A DNA stretch of 64,000 nucleotides from Gp6-AA40 sp035649635 (GCA_035649635.1 DASRJE010000228.1:1-64000), one strand, 5' to 3'. Shown: positions 1-7,929, counted from the stretch's first letter. The notes: generated by a model from the sequence alone, not told the origin. Program-made: numbers and translations.

Positions 1-186
1 GAGTCTTACGCGACCGCCAAGGAGATCGCGCGAAAGGCGCTCAACCTTCAACTAACGGATCGAACGGGCGGCGCGCTGTATTTCCATCAACGGAATGCGA
101 CGCCAGGTTGGGCCGCGGAATACACCAAGACGGTCGAGATCGGTGAGTTCGTCTTCTACAAGCCTCGCGGGGGCGAGGCGCGATAG
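1..186 (+). CDS. Cell wall hydrolase, SleB-like, C-terminal fragment
   Basis: The reading frame is open from the window edge to a TAG at 184-186 and gives about 61 residues. The end matches the Hydrolase_2 (SleB/CwlJ) family: a TGGALYFH segment, then a P-x-W-A segment, then a final IGEFVFY strand. This family cleaves peptidoglycan as an N-acetylmuramyl amidase or lytic enzyme and is usually exported. The N-terminus and catalytic Glu lie outside the window, so activity cannot be judged. The last residues (PRGGEAR) form a short basic tail. Confidence 0.75.
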   Translation, partial: ESYATAKEIARKALNLQLTDRTGGALYFHQRNATPGWAAEYTKTVEIGEFVFYKPRGGEAR

Positions 187-295
187 CGAAGCGCTTCAGG
201 CATTGTCAACTTGAGGCCACTGCGGGCACAGGTAGTCGGATACCTGACGACGTCGCCTGTTATCCGGTAGGGTCGGGAACTGGCGCGGTAATCCA

Positions 296-580
296 AAGGC
301 AGCCCCTTGGCTGTGTCCGGGGTTGCCCCTACGTGCTCCCTTGTCCTTACCCACAACGGCAAGGCCGAGCTCGTGGTCCCAGGATGCCGCGGCTTACCAA
401 GCGCTCCTCGACCGCGTCGAAGCCCATCGAAGGGATCCAGGAGGACTGGCGGACGTGAGGCCGGTCGCACCAAGCCTGCGCGGCAGGTGTTTGCTCGGCT
501 GCGCAAGAAGCATGGCATACCGCGTGTGAGGTTGCGTGGCGCGCGGACGCCCGACCTCGAGCCGCTCACTTTGCCGGCGA
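296..580 (+). pseudogene. Decayed Phd/YefM antitoxin and RelE/ParE toxin start
   Basis: Pieces of a Phd-type antitoxin are spread over two frames. LVLTHNGKAELVV lies at about 338-379, QDAAAYQALLDRVEAH continues it after one surplus C near 378-380, and GRTKPARQVFARLRKKHGIPR follows in the first frame at about 460-525. These match the core and C-terminal tail of Phd/YefM antitoxins, which bind DNA and mask their toxin. An ATG at 511 overlaps the antitoxin end and begins MAYRV; one frame change continues it as RLRGARTPDLE, which resembles the first strand and helix of ParE/RelE toxins. The toxin then stops against the next gene. No intact product is possible. Confidence 0.55.
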
Positions 581-1092
581 TACGCTCGCAGTCGGGACCG
601 GCGGCGCCAGCCCCAGCTGACGCATCATCCCCAGGTCATCACGATTGGCGTAGTGCTGGACGATCTTGCCGTCGCGCAAGGTGTACCAGTGGATGTGCGT
701 GATTTCGTGCCGCTTGCCCTCTGGCTTGACGCCAACTAACCCTCCGCCGTTCGCCGGGCGCTTGGCCATGCCGAGGTGCGTCCCAGTGACGTTGCATCGG
801 ACGATAACCGCGTCCCCCACAGCAACCATTTCGACAATCCTCAAGCAGTAGTCAGGAAACGTCGTGAGGATGTCCTCGAGCGTCCGCTGAATGCCCTCAC
901 GTCCCACCGGACGACCGAAGTTGTCCGCGTTCTCCGCGAAATCAGCGGCTGCCGCTTTCACGTCACCGCCGCAGATGTGCGCCAGGTTCTGACGAATGAC
1001 TTCCTTGTTTCGCGCGATGACATCCACCTCCTGGGCACGTGCAACGAGCGGTACTAAAACGCTAAAGGCGATTGCAGCAATGATTCTTTCAT
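566..1092 (-). pseudogene. SnoaL-like/ester cyclase family secreted protein with start-codon frameshift
   Basis: The body (about 150 residues after the signal) has the SnoaL/ester-cyclase pattern: an RNKEVIRQN helix, DFAENADNFGRPVGREGI, an FPDY segment, a VTGTHLG strand and a final HIHWYTLRDGKIVQHYANRD. Such NTF2-fold proteins are small hydrolases or isomerases; the substrate here is unknown. A good ribosome site (AGGAG) precedes an ATG at 1092-1090, but that ATG runs into TAG after 12 codons. One extra A in the AAA run at 1087-1089 would give MKRIIAAIAFSVLVPLVARAQ, an ideal signal peptide joined in frame to the body. This is either a true one-base deletion or a homopolymer sequencing error. 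Without it the frame stays open upstream to 1513 with no plausible start. Confidence 0.6.
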
Positions 1093-1549
1093 TTCGCGAT
1101 CTCCTGAGGTTCGCGGTCGAACTCCACGCCGATCTCCAGACGCGAATCGTATGGACTCGAAGGCCCTGCCGTCCGGAAGGTTTTCCTAAGGTTTCGCGAA
1201 ACATCGCCAGGGCATGATCTCGCCGTTCGGCGCGGGAGTTGACCGCGACGAGATCGATCCGTTGGATCAGGCCAGTAGAGTCGACTGGGACTTGCGCGAA
1301 GAGGGCGTGCAGGTGCCCGAGACCAGCGGTCTCGATCAGCCGCTCCTCGTTGTACAAGGCTCTCGGCGATACATCATCTGCACGATGGCGGCGTGCGCGA
1401 GGACGCGCATGCGTTGAAAAGAAGGCATTCAACGAGCGTTCAACCAGTCGGCAACGAAAGGGCAACTCCGGGCGGCACGCTACGAGGGGTCGCAGGCACT
1501 GCCGGCAGGGCACGACTCACACGATACGATCGTCACAAGGGCGGTGAAT
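1093..1549. other. Stretch without a recognisable gene
   Basis: About 450 bases lie between the SnoaL-like gene and the antiporter. Open frames exist on both strands, but none has a family-like pattern, and the long minus-strand frame is only the stop-free upstream extension of the SnoaL gene. It may hold the promoter for the SnoaL-like gene. Confidence 0.4.
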
Positions 1550-2854
1550 CTATTGTCGTCGACGCTCACCAATGAACGCTGAATACCGCTGCATCAGCGG
1601 CGTCACCGAGATGCCGTGCAGGACAATCGATCCGGCGACGACGACGAGCGTGACATCCGCGAGCATCCGACCTGCCGGCGTGGCTACTCCATGCGACAAC
1701 GCGTAGGCAAGGTAGTAAATCGAGCCAACCCCGCGCACGCCGAACCATGCAATGAACGCGCGCTGTGGTCTTGACAAGGGCGCGCGGAAGAGCGTGAGCA
1801 GCGTCGCCGCCGGCCGGATCACCACAAACAGCGTGAGCGCCAGCCAAATGCCGGGTCCCACCACCTCGATATCCGCCAGCATGGCGCCAACGACGAGAAC
1901 GACGGCCAATTCCCCCAGGCGCTCCAGTTGCTCGTTGAAACTAAGGACTGCACGCGCCATGTAGGCAGGGGCGGTACTGGGATGCGTCGCCTGTTCTTCG
2001 GTGCTGGCCCCAGCATGTTCGACATCCGCGCGTGGCGTGACCTCTGTGTGCTCTCGCTCGATACGTCTCACCGACAGCCCTGCGGCGAACACGGCGAGAA
2101 AGCCATAGGCGTGAAGCAGCAGTGCGATCCCATACGAAAGCGCGATCAGTCCAAGAGCAAGGAACTCGTCGAGTCCAACCGCCTCGCGATGGACGCGCCT
2201 CAAGTAGATGACGAGCTTCCCGATGCCGGCCCCGGAGAGGGTCCCGACGGCGAGGCCCGCGGCTATCGCCCACGCGAGGTCCGCGGTGAGCCAGCGCCAG
2301 CCGTAGGCGCCAATCGGGTGAGTACCCATCAGTCCAAGACCCAGCATGACGAAGGGGAACGCGGTGCCATCATTCAGTCCCGCCTCTCCGGTCAGACTGA
2401 AGCGGACCGGTTCAGCATCGTGCTCGTGTGACACCTGTACGTCAGACGCTAAGACCGGATCCGTCGGCGCGAGCAGCGCACCAAGCAACACCGCCGCACC
2501 CATCGGCAGATCAAGCGCCGCCACCGCGAACGCCGCGATGCCCCCGATGGTGAGCACCATCCCGAGCGCCGCCAGCAGAATCGGTGCACGCCAGCGCTGA
2601 TCGGACGCTGGCAACCGCAGCTTCAACCCGGCGGTGAACAGCGAAATGATGACGGCAATCTCGGTCAGGCGCTCGACAATCGAGGCGTCCTCCACCGGGT
2701 TCACGTGCAGAAGGCCTGCACCCCAGGGTCCTAAAGCGGCACCGACTGCGAGATAGAACATCGATGCGGTCAGTGGCGCCCGCCTCAGAGCGGAGCCGGC
2801 GAGCGCCATGCTGATGAGCAGTGCGCCGGTGACGATGAACCAAGTCGTAAACAT
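1550..2854 (-). CDS. CPA1 family cation:proton antiporter (NhaP type)
   Basis: This 434-residue polytopic inner-membrane protein has about 11-12 hydrophobic segments. It shows CPA1/NhaP hallmarks: LLAPTDPVLASDVQ (residues about 127-140) and GEAGLNDGTAFP (about 156-167), whose Asn161-Asp162 pair is the ion-binding ND motif of electroneutral Na+(K+)/H+ exchangers. A hydrophilic loop (about 270-290) holds a Thr/Glu-rich stretch before the next helix. It probably exports Na+ or K+ in exchange for protons and helps pH homeostasis. It stands alone: the next gene upstream is a PIN-domain remnant. ATG start at 2854. Confidence 0.88.
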   Translation of the reverse strand: MFTTWFIVTGALLISMALAGSALRRAPLTASMFYLAVGAALGPWGAGLLHVNPVEDASIVERLTEIAVIISLFTAGLKLRLPASDQRWRAPILLAALGMVLTIGGIAAFAVAALDLPMGAAVLLGALLAPTDPVLASDVQVSHEHDAEPVRFSLTGEAGLNDGTAFPFVMLGLGLMGTHPIGAYGWRWLTADLAWAIAAGLAVGTLSGAGIGKLVIYLRRVHREAVGLDEFLALGLIALSYGIALLLHAYGFLAVFAAGLSVRRIEREHTEVTPRADVEHAGASTEEQATHPSTAPAYMARAVLSFNEQLERLGELAVVLVVGAMLADIEVVGPGIWLALTLFVVIRPAATLLTLFRAPLSRPQRAFIAWFGVRGVGSIYYLAYALSHGVATPAGRMLADVTLVVVAGSIVLHGISVTPLMQRYSAFIGERRRQ

Positions 2855-2860
2855 CCGGTG

Positions 2861-3247
2861 TCAGGGTATGAGGTGGGCTGGTCGCACCTGGTTATCGTCG
2901 ACAACGGCCGCGAGATCCGAGCGATGGTGTTGGCGCCCGCTGGCGTAATGGTCACTGGCGCGCATCAGCGGATCCGCACGCGGTGATTTCCGTCGGGTGG
3001 CCGGTGCTACCCCGCCTATGGGGACGGCCGGCCGCCCCCCGCCGCGAGCCCGACTGACTTCTGCGCGGATCGAAAACCCGCAGTGTTGACCTGACGGAAT
3101 GCGTACGCTGAGGTTCTTGGCGTCGTTGCCGCCGGCCGCGACCAGGTCAAAGGCGATCACATGGCCACCATGTCGTCGCTCGAGCCCGAGAAGATAACGG
3201 TCCGTGATCTGCCTAGCGGTGCTTGTCGTCCGAACTTCGGCCATCAT
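2861..3247 (-). pseudogene. PIN-domain (VapC-like) toxin C-terminal remnant
   Basis: Only the first third of this 128-residue frame looks biological. After MMAEVRTTS comes TARQITDRYLLGLERRHGGHVIAFD, which fits the end of VapC PIN domains (reQvTDAyLLaLA..hgGrLaTFDr), including the third conserved Asp and the closing T/AFD. The N-terminal half of a PIN domain, with the first Asp and Glu, is absent upstream, and the C-terminal 90 residues are low-information, Arg-rich sequence. I read it as the 3' end of a VapC gene fused to intergenic DNA. No ribosome site is obvious. Confidence 0.45.
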
Positions 3248-3283
3248 TGCAGGCGATGTGGCATTAGGCTAGAACTCGATCGC

Positions 3284-3360
3284 CGCAACGCGTACCGTAT
3301 TTCTGATAACCATAGGCTATCGGATAACGCCAGTAGCTCAATTGACGCAACGCGTACCGT
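3284..3360. repeat. 15-bp direct repeat pair upstream of the acidic microprotein
   Basis: CGCAACGCGTACCGT occurs exactly at 3284-3298 and again at 3346-3360, a 62-base period. The copies sit 130-200 bases upstream of the acidic ORF and 40-110 bases upstream of the PIN remnant on the other strand. Each core (ACGCGT) is palindromic, so a dimeric regulator site is possible. Function is not shown. Confidence 0.6.
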
Positions 3361-3490
3361 GTGTTGGTTGGCACAAGACGTAGCTTCGGGGACATGTGGG
3401 ATACAACGGGCATGGCGCATGCTTTGGTTCAGTGAGAGAGGTCTGCAGAGTGCCGGCTACCTCTTCTACAAGTGAGGAGGAAGATCAAAT

Positions 3491-3688
3491 ATGGCTGATT
3501 CCAAGACACTCCAAGAGCCAAAAGAGAAGGACGAGAAGCTCCCGCGAATCGTTATCGGTGACGAGCCAGCGACTGCGGAGGTGCAATCCGAAGGTGAAGA
3601 TGAGGACGAAGACGAGGACGACGACGACGAAAATGATGAAGATGAGAGCGACGACGAGGAGGATGACGACACGGTCGATGAAGAGTGA
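3491..3688 (+). CDS. Highly acidic 65-residue microprotein
   Basis: A ribosome site (GAGGAGG, 3473-3479) precedes the ATG by about 11 bases. Residues 1-32 are ordinary (MADSKTLQEPKEKDEKLPRI...IGDEPATAEVQ). Residues 33-65 are almost only Asp and Glu, with a few Ser, Asn and Val. No transmembrane segment, Cys or known fold is visible. Such acidic tails occur in DNA mimics, Ca2+-binding peptides and proteins that bind basic partners, but no partner is encoded nearby. It could also be a simple-repeat artefact (GAC/GAG/GAA runs). The ribosome site and clean stop make translation plausible. Confidence 0.5.
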   Translation: MADSKTLQEPKEKDEKLPRIVIGDEPATAEVQSEGEDEDEDEDDDDENDEDESDDEEDDDTVDEE

Positions 3689-3730
3689 CGCCCGTCGCGG
3701 GCGGTCGCGTAACTAACGACAACTGATCGA

Positions 3731-4231
3731 CTAGTCAGCGCGCTCGCGGAGGTGGGTGCGCCCATGCGTGGAGTCTTCCATGTCCCCGTTTGTCAATCGA
3801 CGTTGTCCGAAGTGTGCCTCGGGTGAGTGAGGTGTGACGCCGCGCGGGTCAGGGGTGAACCCAAAAACGCGAGCAATAGTCCGAGTCCAGTGCACTGGAG
3901 TGTGGGAGCCCGCGACGTGTCTTCCAGCGCGGATCGTTTCGTACAACAATCGGCCGGCAATCTGATCGAGAGCCTCCACCATCCACGAATCGAGGAGACG
4001 CTCTCTAAATCGGCACTCGTAGTACGCCTTCCATAGAGCGAACGGATCGCCCGCTAGGTGCTTCTGCCGATACGACTCGAGGATTTGCTCGACCGTGACC
4101 TGCGGGTTTAACAGGGGCCGTCCAGCTGCCGCGTAACGTGTGGCATTCCGGGCACCCCACTCAGACGGCGTGCAAAACGCGGCGACAGCGCGCTGCTCTC
4201 TTCTTCTCGCACGTTGTGATCGCATTGTCAC
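3731..4231 (-). CDS. Hypothetical protein, 166 residues
   Basis: No family is recognised. The centre (about residues 40-115: LNPQVTVEQILESYRQKHLA, DPFALWKAYYECRFRERLL, DSWMVEALDQIAGRLLYE) has the balanced helical composition of a real soluble alpha-helical protein. The ends are Arg/Thr-rich and less convincing. There is no signal peptide or membrane segment. It lies convergent with the acidic microprotein and next to tRNA-Ser, in a stretch that looks like accessory DNA. The start at 4231 is the first ATG; a downstream start is possible. Confidence 0.45.
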   Translation of the reverse strand: MTMRSQRARRREQRAVAAFCTPSEWGARNATRYAAAGRPLLNPQVTVEQILESYRQKHLAGDPFALWKAYYECRFRERLLDSWMVEALDQIAGRLLYETIRAGRHVAGSHTPVHWTRTIARVFGFTPDPRGVTPHSPEAHFGQRRLTNGDMEDSTHGRTHLRERAD

Positions 4232-4501
4232 AGGCTCGCTATGTCCTCCCGCTCACTCATGTTCGTTTGCTGAGTGGACGTTTGAGCGACTTGGGCGCCA
4301 CGTGGAATAACTTCTCCGCAACCGTGCACCCCATCGGAACGAGGCTTCAGGTTCAATGGGCCGTCGAAACCGAGCCGTCGTTTGATAACTATCGCTCGAA
4401 GTCCGGGGCACTCGGCAAGCACCCTACAGGACATTGAATGAGGATCTAAATGAGGGAGGATTCCTAGAAGGATCTCAAAATACTTAACAGATTCTAAATA
4501 C
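4232..4501. other. AT-richer spacer beside tRNA-Ser
   Basis: No gene is seen. The last 65 bases (about 4435-4500) are clearly AT-richer than the surroundings and lie directly at the 3' end of the minus-strand tRNA gene, a usual integration site for mobile islands. No duplicated tRNA 3' end was found elsewhere in the window. Confidence 0.4.
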
Positions 4502-4592
4502 TGGCGGAGAGGGTGGGATTCGAACCCACGTGCCCCTTACGGGACAAGACGCTTTCGAGGCGCCCCCGTTACGACCACTTCGGTACCTCTCC
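4502..4592 (-). tRNA. tRNA-Ser (CGA)
   Basis: Read on the minus strand, the acceptor stem GGAGAGG (from 4592) pairs with CCTCTCC near the 3' end, followed by discriminator G and an encoded CCA (4504-4502). The T arm carries GTGGGTTCGAATCCCAC. The anticodon loop is CTCGAAA, giving CGA (Ser, codon UCG). The long variable arm (CTTGTCCCGTAAGGGGCA) is the class II feature of serine tRNAs. Length is 91 bases with CCA. Confidence 0.95.
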
Positions 4593-4605
4593 GGTCGTGT
4601 GAACA

Positions 4606-4625
4606 GGCAGGTCTAAAGACCCGCC
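4606..4625. repeat. GGCGGGTC-family palindrome, copy 1
   Basis: GGCAGGTCTAAAGACCCGCC is a short hairpin (8-base arms, one mismatch, 4-base loop) just upstream of the 5' end of the tRNA gene and downstream of tadA. The arms match the other GGCGGGTC/GACCCGCC palindromes at about 5136, 31752, 44547, 55475 and 57917. It may act as a terminator-like 3' structure for tadA, but no T-run follows. Confidence 0.6.
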
Positions 4626-4649
4626 TCTACGAGACGAGCGAACATTTCA

Positions 4650-5129
4650 TTATACCTTCCCCGTTCCCTCGCCTCCGGCACGCCGCTTTTCGCGAAAGAA
4701 TTCCTGAATGATCGCGCGGCAGTCGTCTTCGAGCACACCACTTGTGACCGCGAAACGATGGTTCAGGCCCGGCGACTCGAGCGCTTTGAGTGTCGACACG
4801 AGCGCGCCGGTCTTCGGCTCCGGCGTCCCGTACACGACTTCGCGGACGCGCGCGTGCACGAGCGCGCCTACACACATGAGACAGGGCTCGACCGTGACAT
4901 ACACGGTGGCCTCGGTCAGACGGTAGTTGCCGAGCACGCGCGCCGCATCGCGCAGCACGAGCACTTCGGCATGAGCGGTCGGATCGTGTGCCGAAATGGG
5001 CTGATTGAAAGCGCGCGCGATGATGTCCTCATCGACCGCGAGCACGGCTCCAATCGGGACCTCTCCCGCCGCCAGCGCGAGGCGCGCCTGGTCGAGGGCG
5101 GCGCGCATGTGGTCGTTGTGAGTCGTCAT
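4650..5129 (-). CDS. tadA: tRNA adenosine(34) deaminase TadA
   Basis: TadA deaminates the wobble adenosine of tRNA-Arg(ACG) to inosine. The protein (159 residues) carries the zinc deaminase signature: HAE at about 53-55 (zinc ligand and catalytic Glu) and PCLMC at 82-86 (two Cys ligands), then GALVHARVREVVYG and a C-terminal helix EDDCRAIIQEFF typical of TadA. I chose the ATG at 5129 (MTTHNDHM); an ATG at 5108 is also possible. The upstream open frame to 5357 is only ilvA antisense. It sits between ilvA and tRNA-Ser, with a GGCGGGTC palindrome on each side. Confidence 0.93.
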   Translation of the reverse strand: MTTHNDHMRAALDQARLALAAGEVPIGAVLAVDEDIIARAFNQPISAHDPTAHAEVLVLRDAARVLGNYRLTEATVYVTVEPCLMCVGALVHARVREVVYGTPEPKTGALVSTLKALESPGLNHRFAVTSGVLEDDCRAIIQEFFREKRRAGGEGTGKV

Positions 5130-5135
5130 CTTCAG

Positions 5136-5170
5136 CGTAGGCCGGGTCCTGTTCTGTGGACCCGGCGGAT
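5136..5170. repeat. GGCGGGTC-family palindrome, copy 2
   Basis: Flanked by CGTAGG, the arms CCGGGTCC (5142-5149) and GGACCCGG (5158-5165) pair around TGTTCTGT. The same layout, CGTAG + GGGTCCTG + loop + GACCC, occurs at 44547 and 57917. It lies in the short gap between ilvA and tadA. Confidence 0.65.
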
Positions 5171-5182
5171 CGCGAAGGGGGA

Positions 5183-6709
5183 TCATCCCAGAAAGAATTT
5201 GTACGCCGGGTTGTCGTACTCCGGTGTATAGGGATAGGCGAGCTCGTCGAGGAACGCTCGAAACGCTGGCATGTCGGCGTCGCTGACCTCGAAGCCCGCG
5301 AGCACGCGGCCGAAGTCCGCGCCGTGATTGCGATAGTGGAACAGGCTGATGTTCCAACGCCCGCCAAGTTTCTCGAGGAACTGTCCGAGGGCACCAGGCC
5401 GCTCCGGAAATTCAAATCGGCAGAGCCGTTCGTCGCGCGCCTCGGGGGCATGCCCACCGACCATGTGTCGCACGTGCAGTTTGGCGAGTTCGTTATCGGT
5501 GAGATCGACCGTCTCGTAACCCGCTGCGGCAAGCTGCGCTGCGAGTGCGGCGCCATCCTGCCGTGACTGCGTCGCGAAGCCGACGAAGATATGCGCCTGC
5601 TGCCGTCCACTCAACCGATAGTTGAACTCGGTCACCGTCCTGCGCCCGATCACCGAGCAGAACTTCTGGAACGACCCTGGCCTCTCCGGGAGAGTGATCG
5701 CAATGAGGGCTTCACGCGCTTCCCCAACCTCGGCCCGCTCGGCGACGAAACGCAGGCGATCGAAGTTGATGTTCGCACCGCTCAGCAGCGCAACCAGTGA
5801 CTGATTGCGAGCGCCCTCGCGTTCAACCCACGTCTTCATCCCTGCAACCGCGAGCGCGCCAGCCGGCTCCATGACTGTGCGTGTATCGTCGAAGACATCC
5901 TTGATCGCGCCGCAGATCTCGTCGTTGGTCACGCGCAGAATCTCGTCCACCGCCTGCTGCACGATCGCGAACGTGCGTTCCCCGACTTCGCGCACCGCCA
6001 CGCCGTCGGCAAAGATGCCGACGTGCTCCAGTTGCACCCGGCGACCGACCGCCATCGAGCGATACATCGCGTCGGCCTCGAACGGTTCGACGCCGATGAC
6101 TTTCACATCCGGCCGCAGCGCCTTGATGTACCCGGCGATGCCCGAGATGAGACCGCCGCCGCCCACCGGCACGAACACGGCCGACAACCGATCCTGACTG
6201 TGACGCAGGATCTCGGCGCCGATCGTCCCTTGCCCCGCGATCACCAGCGGATCGTCGAACGGATGAATGAATGTCATCCCGGTCTGCTCGACCAGGGTGT
6301 CGCAATGTGCCTTGGCTTCGGCGTAGCTGTCGCCGGCCAGTACGACTTCCGCGCCCATCGACCGCACGGCATCCACCTTGATCCGCGGCGTCGTCTGGGG
6401 CATGACAATGATGGCGCGGAGCTGTAGCTTCTGCGCCGAATACGCGACGCCCTGGGCGTGGTTGCCCGCGCTGGCGGCGATGATGCCGCGCGCGCGCTCC
6501 TTGTCCGAGAGGTGCGCGATCTTGTTGTAGGCACCGCGCAATTTGAAGCTGAAGACCGGCTGCAAGTCCTCGCGCTTCAGCAGCACCTCGTTGGCGAGCC
6601 GCTCCGACAGTCGCGGCGCCGCATCGAGCGGCGTCTCGCGCGCCACGTCGTAGACGCGGCTGGTTAACACGTTGTGGAGAAGCTGTGTTAATTCGGCAGT
6701 GACAAGCAC
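5183..6709 (-). CDS. ilvA: Threonine ammonia-lyase, biosynthetic
   Basis: IlvA converts threonine to 2-oxobutyrate, the first step of isoleucine synthesis, in the cytoplasm. It has the PLP fold with SFKLRGAYNK (Lys56 as PLP lysine), the SAGNHAQGVAYSA loop and the glycine loop VGGGGLISG. Two C-terminal ACT-like regulatory domains follow (about 330-410 and 425-508), as in isoleucine-inhibited IlvA rather than the short catabolic TdcB. The GTG at 6709 gives 508 residues, close to the 514 of E. coli IlvA; the frame stays open to 6844 but upstream residues do not look like IlvA. A composite repeat (6739-6903) occupies its leader. Confidence 0.92.
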   Translation of the reverse strand: MLVTAELTQLLHNVLTSRVYDVARETPLDAAPRLSERLANEVLLKREDLQPVFSFKLRGAYNKIAHLSDKERARGIIAASAGNHAQGVAYSAQKLQLRAIIVMPQTTPRIKVDAVRSMGAEVVLAGDSYAEAKAHCDTLVEQTGMTFIHPFDDPLVIAGQGTIGAEILRHSQDRLSAVFVPVGGGGLISGIAGYIKALRPDVKVIGVEPFEADAMYRSMAVGRRVQLEHVGIFADGVAVREVGERTFAIVQQAVDEILRVTNDEICGAIKDVFDDTRTVMEPAGALAVAGMKTWVEREGARNQSLVALLSGANINFDRLRFVAERAEVGEAREALIAITLPERPGSFQKFCSVIGRRTVTEFNYRLSGRQQAHIFVGFATQSRQDGAALAAQLAAAGYETVDLTDNELAKLHVRHMVGGHAPEARDERLCRFEFPERPGALGQFLEKLGGRWNISLFHYRNHGADFGRVLAGFEVSDADMPAFRAFLDELAYPYTPEYDNPAYKFFLG

Positions 6710-6738
6710 CGGATCACCCCACGGACACGCGAGTCCCT

Positions 6739-6903
6739 CGCCGGCTTGACCTGCTGAATTGCTGACAACTGAGTCAAGTTTTCCCCAGTCAAGACGGCGT
6801 GCCCCGCGAAGGCCACCCCATCGCGCGCAGTGAGGGGAAACCAAGAGCGGGGCCAGAAGGCGCTGCGACTGGCGAGGCAGTCTGAGGCAGCGCCTCGCTA
6901 GTA
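6739..6903. repeat. Composite dispersed repeat with GCGAGGC hairpin, copy 1
   Basis: The element has two parts. The first (about 6739-6798) has CGCCGGCTTGACC...GTCAAGACGGCG, able to form a hairpin, with ATTGCTGAC and AGTCAAG between. The second (about 6869-6903) is GCGAGGC + AGTCTGAGGCAGC + GCCTCGC, an inverted repeat. The same two parts in the same order recur at 32838-32968. It separates ilvA from the PHP gene. Confidence 0.75.
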
Positions 6904-6926
6904 TTGTAGCTGGCCGGTGCGTCTGG

Positions 6927-7625
6927 TCAGGGGTGGCCGGCCAGGACCTGCCGGAGCCGCCCTTTCGCGAGGTCTCCAGCCAGGAGCTGGCTCATGATCA
7001 CGGCGGCGGTGGGAATCGAGAGGGGCTGCGCGTGAACATCGACGCGCATGTCGCGAATCGCTTCGCAAATCGCGTCCGGATCCGCATCCGCCTCCACCAG
7101 AGAGTAGGTCGAGCCGAGCTGACGGAGTCGATGAATGTCACCGTTGCCGACCACCGGCTTGCCATGCGCGTGTGCCCATCGCGCCGCCGGCGTGTTGAAA
7201 TTCAGCAGCGACGTGAACATGGCATTGTATTCGACGGCGTCGAACAACTCCGCGTGCCGGTCCATCTTCTCCCGCAGAGACGAGCCGATCGGGTAGAAGG
7301 GATGCGGCGCGATGACGACGCCCCGTTCGCGTGACTTCAGTCGTGCAAGGTCGTCGAAGCAGTGTACTGACTCGGTCGCGGAACTGAAGTTCAGCAGCAG
7401 CACGTGCCGCCCTTCGATCGTCCGCTCGATGCCTGGAATGAGCGTGATGCCACGGTCTTTTGCGTACGAGGCGAACGGCCGCACATCGAGCTGACGGTCG
7501 TGCAGCGTGACTGCCACAGCCTGATAGCCGAGTTCGGCGGCGCGCTCGATGAGCTGGGGCGTCGAATGCGGGATGTCGTCGAAGGGGTCGTCGGAGGTGT
7601 GCGCGTGCAGTTCGACTTTCAGCAC
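6927..7625 (-). CDS. PHP-domain phosphoesterase
   Basis: This 232-residue protein starts MLKVELHAHTSDDP, the first PHP motif (H-x-H metal ligands). It also has VTLHDR (about 41-46), PGIERTIEG with its Glu (about 64), IAPHPF (about 103-108) and VGNGDIHR (about 160) near the end. These fit the trinuclear metal site of PHP phosphoesterases (histidinol-phosphatase, YciV/TrpH-like RNase AM, polymerase-associated domains). The exact substrate is unknown. It is a stand-alone domain without a polymerase or helicase partner. ATG at 7625. Confidence 0.85.
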   Translation of the reverse strand: MLKVELHAHTSDDPFDDIPHSTPQLIERAAELGYQAVAVTLHDRQLDVRPFASYAKDRGITLIPGIERTIEGRHVLLLNFSSATESVHCFDDLARLKSRERGVVIAPHPFYPIGSSLREKMDRHAELFDAVEYNAMFTSLLNFNTPAARWAHAHGKPVVGNGDIHRLRQLGSTYSLVEADADPDAICEAIRDMRVDVHAQPLSIPTAAVIMSQLLAGDLAKGRLRQVLAGHP

Positions 7626-7787
7626 GCCCCGGTCTTACCCAAGATCCTTGCCGCCGGCCGGCGCTCGATTTTGTTGGGTTATCGATCGTGTCGGGTGGTC
7701 GAACGGCCACAGGGAGCGCTCGAAATCCAGAAATCTATCTGCGCATCCCGGCTAGTCAAAGCAGCTTCGCGCTTCCGTGGGGCCGTC

Positions 7788-7929
7788 GTTCACGATTCAC
7801 TGCCTGACACCTGTACGGTCTGCCACCCGCGTTCACGATTCACTGCCTGACACCCGTGTACGGTCTGCCACCCGCCCGCGCCTGTACGGTCTGCCACCCG
7901 CGTTCACGATTCACTGCCTGACACCCGTG
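7788..7929. repeat. Imperfect 43-45 bp tandem repeat
   Basis: Unit 1 (7788-7830, 43 bases) and unit 2 (7831-7875, 45 bases) each begin GTTCACGATTCACTGCCTGA and end ACGGTCTGCCACCCGC. A half unit follows (7876-7901), then the first part of unit 3 (7902-7929), which runs into the LLM gene so that its stop codon (7904-7906) and last six or so codons are repeat sequence. The 160 bases before it (7626-7787) hold nothing recognisable. Confidence 0.85.

Noticed and set aside
1093..1513. Minus-strand extension of the SnoaL frame as a fusion protein
   Set aside because: Composition is Arg-rich and family-free, and the ribosome site lies at 1092; it is simply stop-free GC-rich DNA.
3491..3688. Acidic ORF as a RiPP precursor
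   Set aside because: No maturase, protease or transporter gene is nearby and the tail has no Cys/Ser/Thr core.
6710..6926. T-box or attenuator controlling ilvA
   Set aside because: The leader is occupied by a dispersed repeat also found before an unrelated gene; no leader peptide with Ile/Val/Leu runs was seen.
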